30,645 nucleotides of DNA. Origin: Oscillospiraceae bacterium. Lineage in GTDB: Bacteria > Bacillota > Clostridia > Oscillospirales > Oscillospiraceae. A model generated the notes under the pieces. It saw only the letters and a program-made list of their open reading frames with translations. It was not told the origin of the DNA and did not search any database. The stretch lies in assembly GCA_020025295.1 (NCBI GenBank), contig JAHHSJ010000021.1, forward strand, positions 1 through 30,645, written 5' to 3'. Shown piece after piece: positions 1 to 6,892 of this stretch. Made by a program: the position numbers and the translations under genes. Every line of letters begins with the position of its first letter. Position 1 is the first letter of the stretch.

Positions 1-54
1 CATGGCGCTGTTCGTCCTTGCTGTCAACAAGGGCTTATGCGCAACGTTTCGCAC
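1..54 (-). mobile_element. Putative 5' end of a group II intron (partial, runs off the window)
   Basis: On the minus strand the helicase reading frame is normal up to the residues after its DEAH box (SFKN). It then meets GTGCG at 54..50, which matches the GUGYG start consensus of group II introns, and hits a TAA at 37..35. The downstream RNA would fold into two adjacent hairpins: GTGCG (54..50) with CGCAT (41..37), and CCTTG (32..28) with CAAGG (20..16). The helicase family continues for hundreds of residues beyond the DEAH box, so an insertion exactly here is a reasonable reading. Group II introns are known in conjugative-element genes. Only 54 bases are visible and no intron-encoded protein or domain V can be seen, so a simple nonsense or frameshift mutation remains possible. 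Confidence 0.42.
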
Positions 55-3000
55 AATTTTTGAACGAATGTGCCTCGTCAACAAAGAGCCGATCCACACC
101 CAGCTGCTCAAAGGTCACCACATCATCCTTACGGTCGGAATCCAGTAGCTTCTTGAGTTTTACTTCGAGACTTTTCTTTGTGCGCTCCAGGCCTTTGACA
201 GTAAATCGCTCTGCACCGCTGATCTTCAACTCCTGCAGACCTTCTTCGATTTCAGCAATCTGGTCATTCAACATCTGCTCTTGACGCTCCTGAGAAACGG
301 GGATTTTTTCAAATTGACTATGCCCCATAATGACAGCGTCATAGTTGCCGGTTGCGATTCTGCCGCAGAATTTCTTTCTGTTTTTGGGTTCAAAATCCTT
401 CTTTGTGGCAACCAAAATATTTGCAGAGGGGTAAAGGCGCAGAAACTCTGCTGCCCACTGCTCAGTCAGATGGTTGGGAACGGCAAACAAGGACTTTTGG
501 CAAAGCCCCAGCCGTTTGCTTTCCATTGCGGCTGCTGCCATTTCGAAGGTTTTGCCCGCACCTACCTGGTGGGCAAGCAAGGTGTTTCCACCATAGAGGA
601 CATGAGCAACGGCATTCAGCTGATGGTCCCGCAGCTTGATTTCTGGATTCATGCCGGAAAAAGTGATGTGCTTTCCGTCGTATTCTCTTGGCCGAGTACT
701 GTTATACAGTTCGTTGTATTTTGCGACCAGAGCTTGCCTGCGGTCCGGGTCACGCCAGACCCAATCTTGAAAAGCGTCCTTGATGGCTTGCTGCTTTTGC
801 TGGGCCAGAGTTGTTTCCTTGGAGTTGAGCACACGGCGCTCCTTGCCATCGGGATCGGTAACCGTATCATAGACACGGACATCCCGGAGATTTAAGGTGT
901 CTTCCAGAATTTTATATGCGTTGACCCTTTCCGTGCCGTAGGTCACTCTGGAGTTAATATCATGATAGCCCACATTACTTTTGCCTTTAATATACCACTC
1001 GGCAGTAAACGGAGAGAAAGTCACATCAATGGAACGGCGAAGGTAAAAGGGAGGCTCCAGCAGATCAAACATGAACTCTCTGATATAGTCCTGGTCGATC
1101 CATGTGGCACCCAAACGAACCTCAATTTCGGAAGCGTCCAGATCCACCGGCTGTGCCTGCTTCAATGCCTCCACATTATCCAGCATGGCGTTGTACTTGG
1201 GCGTTCCCTCGGTATATTCAAGAGCTTGCGTGTAATAGTTCAGCTTCTCCCGGACATTGCCTGATAAAAAATCATCAGCGGTCCGGTAGGTGTACGAGCC
1301 ATCGGGCTTGCGATTCATATCCATAAAGATGACGCCACGAAGCTCGGAGAACAGCTCCTGTTCCGTTTTTCCAGTCAGCTCAGACATATACTCCATATCT
1401 ACACAGGCTCGCTCAGAAATGGATACTGCCAGAGCCTCACTCGCTGTATCCACGGAGGTAACAGCTTCGTGTGGACGAATGGTGCGCTTGGAGAACATAT
1501 CTGCCTTCCGTTCCAGGTGCTTATCTTCATCCAGAACCTCCAGAGAGCAGAGCAGATAGTAGGAGCTATCATCTGAAAAAGCCAAGGCATTGGCACGGCT
1601 ATTGATAAGGCCGTACTTTTTGGTGTAGGTGTCATAGAGGTCATTCAGTTCAGCCTGGGTAGCGTGGATCTCGGCGTCATCAATATAGCCGTCCAACTGT
1701 TGGTCGATCAGCTTGTGAACACAGTCCCGCAGCTCCACCATGCCCTTCACACGCTCTTTGGCGGTGGAGTTCAGGTCAGGCTTGACCATGCGGCTGTTTT
1801 CACGATAGTAAACCTCTCCGTCCACAACAGCATAGCTGTAGTTCTTCACATTAGGGTCAGCCGGAATGGTTGTGTCAATCGCTTCACCTTCGCCCAAATC
1901 AGGCAGCTCTGCTTCCTGATAGGTGCCGTGAATGTTCTGGATGGCATCATGGAGCTGGTCTGACAACTCAGCATCTGGAATGGGCTTTACGGTATATTCC
2001 ATGCCGTGGGGACCACTCTGTTCAGCACTGATGCCCAAGACCATTTCGGGGTGCTGCTGGAAATAGCTGTTGATGGTATAACCGTCCTCGTTAATTTCTG
2101 TTTGTGTCCAGTCAGGAGTGACAGTCAGAGGCTGCTCTCTCTTTTGGAAAAACAGAATATCGCTGACCACTTCGGCACCGGCATTGGCCTTAAACGCATT
2201 GTTGGGAAGTCGGATTGCACCCAGCAGATCCGCTTTTTGCGCCAGATGACGACGCACGGTGCTGTCCTTGGCATCCATGGTGTAGCGGGAGGTGACGATG
2301 GCCACAATACCACCGGGACGAACTTGGTCCAAAGATTTGGCAGCAAAGTAGTTGTGAATGCTGAATCCCAGCTTGTTGTAGGCTTTATCGTCTACCTGAT
2401 ACTGACCAAAAGGAACATTTCCGATAACAAGATCATAAAAATCAGGGCGGTCAGTATTTTCAAAGCCTGTAATCTGGATCTCTGCCTTGGGGTAAAGCTG
2501 CTGTGCGATTCTTCCGCTGATGGGGTCGAGTTCCACGCCATACAAGTGGCTGTCCTGCATTTCCTCCGGTAGCATACCAAAGAAATTACCCACACCGCAG
2601 GAGGGTTCCAGAATATTGCCGGTAGCATAACCCATGTTGCCCACGGCATCGTAGATGGCCTTGATAATCGTAGGGCTGGTGTAGTGGGCGTTGAGCGTAC
2701 TGGCTCTGGCAGCTTCATATTCCTCCGGGGTCAGCAGCTTCTTCAGTTCCTGGTACTCTGCAGACCAAGCGGGCTTATCTGGGTCAAAGGCATCCACAAG
2801 TCCACCCCAGCCCACATAGCGGGACAGCACTTCCTGTTGCTCCGGGATGGCCTGTCGGTTATCAGCTTCCAGTTCCTTTAGAAGTTTGATGGCGTGGATA
2901 TTAGCCTGGAACTTTTCCTTGGCACCGCCACCGCCAAGACCATCATCTGTGATGCGGAAATTTTTGGCGTTGGCACGGATCTGTGCCTTATGCTCCTCGT

Positions 3001-6000
3001 GAGCTGCTTTCTGAGCTGCCTGAGAATTGGGGAACTCAACCCATTCGCCATCAATAGGAATGGATACAGGGCTATCTGCTCGTGCCGGAGGCTCCGGTTC
3101 ATCCACATGGAGTGTTTCGACAACCACATCGAAGGGAAGATGTGTGTCTTCTCCGGAATAGGTTGCTGCGGTTTCTGTATGATAACCCGGATTGTTCTCC
3201 TTGACCTCAACCGAAGGTAAATCATTGGAGAGCAAGTGGTTGTTGCGCTCATCTTCCAGTAAAAGTCGTTCAAAGACTTCTTTGTTTTCAGAGCGATAGA
3301 TGGGGTAAATCATTCCGGGAGGCAGCAGCTCGACATGATAGGAGTCAATATCTGTGATGGTATAGGGATCACCCTCAAGATATACCGTGTCGCCAATCTC
3401 ATAGGTGACCTTCTTATCTTGCTGACGGTCAGGATGCAGAACAGCCTGCACCTTTTCCCGCAGACCGGGTTCATCCTTCAGCTGGGCGGAGTCAATCCAA
3501 TCATACGCCTCGTCCCAATTTTGAAAAGAGATAGGATAGCTGTCTGTGACGGAGTAAAATACATGGTCATCGGCACCACTCGGAGAAAGGGGACGATATT
3601 CAAATCCTGCCGTTTCCATCGCATGGATGATGCGCTGCCTATCTTCCGGGAGTGCATCAACAATGAGTTTTGTTTTCTCCTCCATGCTTTTGACGTCGGC
3701 CATGACCTGCTCCACGAACCGATTGCTCTCGCCGTTTTCCAGCCGATCCCGGATTTCTACGGGGTCAATATGCTCCCAATTATCCTGCTCTTGCTCGGTA
3801 AAAAAGCGGTCTTCCTGGATGAGCTTGGCGATACCACGCTGCACCTTAGACCAAGGCAGCACCATTTCTTCAGGACTGTCAGGACGCACGACGAAAGGCT
3901 TATCGGCTCCATATTCCTGAGAGAGCCACGATGCAGTTTCCTTTTCACGGCCATGCTCTCTCATGTGCCGAACAACGGCTCGTTTGCTGTCAGGGCTTCC
4001 GTTCCATGCCTGCAGAGCCTGTGTTATATCGTCCTGAGAAATCGGACGAAGCTGCTCATGCAGCTGGGGATAGGTTTCTTCAACAGCTTCCTGCAGCAAC
4101 CGATCTCGGAAGTCCTTGTTCTCTGCATACAGATGGATCAGCTGGTCATCATGTGTATCCAAAATGGCTCGCTGAACAGCCGTCTTGCCCGCATTGACAG
4201 CGGCTTCGTGGTCACTATGACCGCAGGCATTCCGATATGCGGCATCATCGCTGATTTTTTCAATCACGGTGGGTTTGTACTGTGATAACCATTCCTCTGT
4301 GGTAGGCTCCCTCGTGACATCAGGAACAGGCTCGGTGTCTGCAAGCTCCTTTTCGGCTTGAATCTTATCAAGGGCGTCTTTTTCGGCAGATGTGAGATAA
4401 CGATCCTTCCGAATCAACTCCGCAATTCGCTTTGCCACGCTGACCCAATTCATCTGGATCTCCGTACAGCCATCTTTTTTCAGCGAAATACCCTTGGCGC
4501 TATGATCCTCCATACTGCCGCTGGCACCGGAAACTGCGTGAGAATGACCACCGGTACCATATTCGTTCTTCAGAAAATCAGCCTGTTCTTTGGTGGCGTG
4601 GTTCTGCGTGAAAAACTGATATATTCTGCTTTGCCCACCAGCCATACCGCTGCCACCGGCGAGAGTTTCAGCAATTTCATCCTCTGTAATAAACTGCTGA
4701 ACCGCAGGTGGCTCTGCAAAGTTACTGTAATATTCCTGGCGGGGAATAGAAAGGTCTTGAAGCCTATTCAAGAGTTCATCGGGCTTGTGATAGTGGAAGC
4801 GAAGCAGCTCCCGGTGATCTGCGTAGGAGCGAGCAAAAGCTGCAAGCTCCTGTATGACCTTTTTGCGATATACTGGATCAGCCAGCATGGCACCCAATTT
4901 TGCAGTTTCTTCTGGAAACCCACCGCCCTGCGCATTGTTCAGGGAGAGCATCCAGTCCTGGCCTCTGGCAGTATCTGAGAAATCCTGACGAAGATACCAG
5001 AGGCTTTGAGCAATCTCAGTACGCTCGTGGAATCCGGCTTCCGCCACCTCCACATTGGTAGCGTAATTGCCGTCTGCCAGCAACTCTCCGATACGATGTG
5101 CGGCTTCCTCCCAAGGGATAACCATTGCGGAGGAAAGATACCTTGCAGAGTCCCCAAGGGCCATGTGAATGCCATCCTCGGCATACCATGCTGCATACCG
5201 GCCATACTCTGTGACAATGCCATTTCCACCACGAAACAGAGATTGCAGGAACTCCGCATTTTTATCGTCTGGCTTTCTTTTGGAAAACTCGGCTACGATC
5301 TTCATCCGGGGCTTTTCGCCGTTACCACCAAGCCGGAGCATTTCATCAACAATGCTCTGGTCAATGGACATAGAAAAAGCGGAGGGTGAAACTTCACTCT
5401 CCGCTGTGTCGATATATGCGATTTGGTCTGCCTCTGAGGGGAAAAGGCTCAGCTGGGATACCTGCTGATTTAACTGTAAATCAGCTCGTTCAGGATCACT
5501 TCCTCGACCTGTGCTTTCAGCGTGTTCATCAGCCCCACCCATTTCATGGGGTCCGTGGCCTTCAGGTGCTCCGTCACTCCGGCGTCCTGCATCATGGGAG
5601 GCAGCATCTCTTCCAGCCGGCTGTTCGCCGCCTTGTCGATCTCTCGCAGGTGCGGGTACAGGGTTTCGGACAGGATCATTCTGTTCCACAGCAGGGGCCG
5701 GTGCTCCCGCAGGTAAGTCTTTCTGAGCCTCCCGTACTTGCCCAGAGGACGCTCCTCCGTCTGGCTGAGGCTGATGTTGGGGATCAGGTAGTCCCCGTTC
5801 TGCGTGTAGGTCAGTTCGTTCATATTCTGTCATCCTTTCTGCCGTGGCTTGACGGCTCTGCTCTCTGTCATAGTTGCGGATGGTCACTTCAATTTGCCGA
5901 AGAACCTGCTGATTGATTTGGCTCACGGCAGTACCCAAAACAGAGGCTGCTTCGGGCGTGTTAAAATCGAAAACAGCGAGGAAATCTTCATGGAGAAAAT

Positions 6001-6610
6001 AGCGTTCCGGCTCCATGCCACACCGGGACATCAGAGCGTAAGTGATGCTCACGGATGCTGCTTTATAGAATTGAGCCTTGATGTTGAGGTCATCATAACC
6101 CTCCAAAAAAGAATCTGCAACGATGTCATACACATCCTGCTGATGCTCCTGCCAGTAATCATCTACCAGCTTGGAGGCTGCGTCCTCCATCTGACCAATG
6201 AGGCCTTTTTCGGGTGTCACCTGATAGTTTCTTTCCAGCATTTCAGAAACGATAGGGATGTGAGCATCCTCCATCGACCAAAGATTTACCGGCCTGGAAT
6301 GTTCACGCCCCTGGGTGTCGGCTACATCAAACACATAGCGAAGTCTGGGATTATCCCCGCTGGTGTCAACCAGGGCAATACCGTGGGAGCCTCGACGGAT
6401 GTACCGACCCATTTTCTGATTCCAGAAATCGAATTCAGCACAGGCTGTAGCGTCAGGCCGCTGAGCATGAATCATGATTTGTTCGTTATATGGGTACTTG
6501 TATAAGCGGGCAGCTGTCCGGAGAAAATCCGTCCATCCGTTATAAGTCCCCGTCACTTCTTTTGCAGCGGCATCAGCCATCTGGCAATAAAGCTGTAGCT
6601 TGCTCGGCAA
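35..6610 (-). CDS. Giant adenine-methylase/SNF2-type DEAH helicase of the LtrC-like ICE family, 3' part interrupted
   Basis: The visible part is 2191 residues. An N-terminal accessory region (about 1-260) is followed by a Pro/Gln/Gly/Asp-rich linker (about 263-381) and long alpha-helical segments. A Rossmann methyltransferase core lies near 1330 (EPSCGVGNFFG as motif I, then GNVPFG in the place of NPPY). A helicase lobe has Walker A HQVGAGKT near 2010 and DEAH in FVDEAHSFKN near 2175. The family is thought to act on the DNA of the element, by methylation and/or translocation, during or after transfer; this role is inferred. The start is TTG at 6610, because AGGAGG lies 8 bases upstream. The second RecA lobe is absent: the frame stops at 35, just after the DEAH box, where a group II intron start is suspected. 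Residues 263-381 are encoded by the same DNA as tnpV in another frame. Confidence 0.88.
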   Translation of the reverse strand: MPSKLQLYCQMADAAAKEVTGTYNGWTDFLRTAARLYKYPYNEQIMIHAQRPDATACAEFDFWNQKMGRYIRRGSHGIALVDTSGDNPRLRYVFDVADTQGREHSRPVNLWSMEDAHIPIVSEMLERNYQVTPEKGLIGQMEDAASKLVDDYWQEHQQDVYDIVADSFLEGYDDLNIKAQFYKAASVSITYALMSRCGMEPERYFLHEDFLAVFDFNTPEAASVLGTAVSQINQQVLRQIEVTIRNYDREQSRQATAERMTEYERTDLHAERGLPDPQHQPQPDGGASSGQVREAQKDLPAGAPAPAVEQNDPVRNPVPAPARDRQGGEQPAGRDAASHDAGRRSDGAPEGHGPHEMGGADEHAESTGRGSDPERADLQLNQQVSQLSLFPSEADQIAYIDTAESEVSPSAFSMSIDQSIVDEMLRLGGNGEKPRMKIVAEFSKRKPDDKNAEFLQSLFRGGNGIVTEYGRYAAWYAEDGIHMALGDSARYLSSAMVIPWEEAAHRIGELLADGNYATNVEVAEAGFHERTEIAQSLWYLRQDFSDTARGQDWMLSLNNAQGGGFPEETAKLGAMLADPVYRKKVIQELAAFARSYADHRELLRFHYHKPDELLNRLQDLSIPRQEYYSNFAEPPAVQQFITEDEIAETLAGGSGMAGGQSRIYQFFTQNHATKEQADFLKNEYGTGGHSHAVSGASGSMEDHSAKGISLKKDGCTEIQMNWVSVAKRIAELIRKDRYLTSAEKDALDKIQAEKELADTEPVPDVTREPTTEEWLSQYKPTVIEKISDDAAYRNACGHSDHEAAVNAGKTAVQRAILDTHDDQLIHLYAENKDFRDRLLQEAVEETYPQLHEQLRPISQDDITQALQAWNGSPDSKRAVVRHMREHGREKETASWLSQEYGADKPFVVRPDSPEEMVLPWSKVQRGIAKLIQEDRFFTEQEQDNWEHIDPVEIRDRLENGESNRFVEQVMADVKSMEEKTKLIVDALPEDRQRIIHAMETAGFEYRPLSPSGADDHVFYSVTDSYPISFQNWDEAYDWIDSAQLKDEPGLREKVQAVLHPDRQQDKKVTYEIGDTVYLEGDPYTITDIDSYHVELLPPGMIYPIYRSENKEVFERLLLEDERNNHLLSNDLPSVEVKENNPGYHTETAATYSGEDTHLPFDVVVETLHVDEPEPPARADSPVSIPIDGEWVEFPNSQAAQKAAHEEHKAQIRANAKNFRITDDGLGGGGAKEKFQANIHAIKLLKELEADNRQAIPEQQEVLSRYVGWGGLVDAFDPDKPAWSAEYQELKKLLTPEEYEAARASTLNAHYTSPTIIKAIYDAVGNMGYATGNILEPSCGVGNFFGMLPEEMQDSHLYGVELDPISGRIAQQLYPKAEIQITGFENTDRPDFYDLVIGNVPFGQYQVDDKAYNKLGFSIHNYFAAKSLDQVRPGGIVAIVTSRYTMDAKDSTVRRHLAQKADLLGAIRLPNNAFKANAGAEVVSDILFFQKREQPLTVTPDWTQTEINEDGYTINSYFQQHPEMVLGISAEQSGPHGMEYTVKPIPDAELSDQLHDAIQNIHGTYQEAELPDLGEGEAIDTTIPADPNVKNYSYAVVDGEVYYRENSRMVKPDLNSTAKERVKGMVELRDCVHKLIDQQLDGYIDDAEIHATQAELNDLYDTYTKKYGLINSRANALAFSDDSSYYLLCSLEVLDEDKHLERKADMFSKRTIRPHEAVTSVDTASEALAVSISERACVDMEYMSELTGKTEQELFSELRGVIFMDMNRKPDGSYTYRTADDFLSGNVREKLNYYTQALEYTEGTPKYNAMLDNVEALKQAQPVDLDASEIEVRLGATWIDQDYIREFMFDLLEPPFYLRRSIDVTFSPFTAEWYIKGKSNVGYHDINSRVTYGTERVNAYKILEDTLNLRDVRVYDTVTDPDGKERRVLNSKETTLAQQKQQAIKDAFQDWVWRDPDRRQALVAKYNELYNSTRPREYDGKHITFSGMNPEIKLRDHQLNAVAHVLYGGNTLLAHQVGAGKTFEMAAAAMESKRLGLCQKSLFAVPNHLTEQWAAEFLRLYPSANILVATKKDFEPKNRKKFCGRIATGNYDAVIMGHSQFEKIPVSQERQEQMLNDQIAEIEEGLQELKISGAERFTVKGLERTKKSLEVKLKKLLDSDRKDDVVTFEQLGVDRLFVDEAHSFKNCAKRCA
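5470..5823 (-). CDS. tnpV: TnpV family transposon-encoded protein, nested out of frame inside the helicase gene
   Basis: This 117-residue protein begins MNELTYTQNGDYLIPN and contains GKYGRLRKTYLREHRP and LEEMLPPMMQ, which I recognise as the TnpV family found in Tn1549-like elements. Its function is unknown. It lies wholly within the helicase gene on the same strand, shifted by one base (+1). It has its own ribosome binding site: AAAGGA lies about 10 bases before the ATG at 5823. In the helicase frame this DNA encodes a low-complexity linker rich in P, Q, G, D, R and H, whereas in the tnpV frame it gives a well-formed protein, so tnpV is probably the constrained frame. The segment looks more GC-rich than the flanking helicase sequence, which suggests later acquisition by a frame-preserving insertion. 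Confidence 0.82.
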   Translation of the reverse strand: MNELTYTQNGDYLIPNISLSQTEERPLGKYGRLRKTYLREHRPLLWNRMILSETLYPHLREIDKAANSRLEEMLPPMMQDAGVTEHLKATDPMKWVGLMNTLKAQVEEVILNELIYS

Positions 6611-6641
6611 TTTTGAGTCCTCCTTTCCTTTTTGAAAGACG

Positions 6642-6668
6642 GAGGGAGCGACTTTTTATCGCTCCCTC
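6642..6668 (-). promoter_or_regulatory. Intergenic hairpin between the TTRAP and helicase genes
   Basis: A perfect 10-bp inverted repeat (gagggagcga at 6642-6651, tcgctccctc at 6659-6668) with a 7-base loop sits between the TTRAP stop and the helicase ribosome binding site. On the minus strand it is followed by only a short T-rich stretch (GTCTTTC). It is therefore more likely an RNA stability or processing element, or a weak terminator, than a strong terminator. Confidence 0.55.
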
Positions 6669-6675
6669 ACGGTAC

Positions 6676-6891
6676 TTATTCATCAAAATCCGGGATCAGA
6701 TCCAAAGCGTTGTACTCTGCATCTGTCATGGTGTCCAGCTTGTCGAGAACGCTGTTGGTCATGTCCAGCAGCTCCAGCTCATCGGATTCCAGATACTTCT
6801 TCATATCCTGAAGCCGGTGGATGGCATCATTTCGAGTGCCGTTGCTGTAGATGCAAAGGAGATTCAGTTCATCATGGGTCAACTCATTCAT
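6676..6891 (-). CDS. Transposon-transfer assisting family protein (TTRAP-like), 71 aa
   Basis: This small acidic protein of 71 residues begins MNELTHDELNLLCIYSNGTR and ends LDLIPDFDE. It matches the small TTRAP family that sits next to the ArdC/YodL gene and the large helicase in Clostridia conjugative elements. The family name comes from its context; no biochemical role is established as far as I know. The ATG at 6891 lies one base past the stop of the upstream gene (TAACATG), so translation is probably coupled; only a weak AGAGAG-like binding site is present. An in-frame extension upstream to 7131 would overlap the coding DNA of the neighbour and lacks a supporting binding site, so I used the shorter form. 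Confidence 0.8.
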   Translation of the reverse strand: MNELTHDELNLLCIYSNGTRNDAIHRLQDMKKYLESDELELLDMTNSVLDKLDTMTDAEYNALDLIPDFDE

Positions 6892-6892
6892 G

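Noticed and set aside
3335..4285. Plus-strand open frame of 316 codons opposite the helicase
   Set aside because: It is antisense to a coding region and its translation has no recognisable family features.
5470..5823. Reading the helicase linker as a real functional domain
   Set aside because: Its low-complexity composition coincides exactly with the tnpV frame, so a by-product is simpler.
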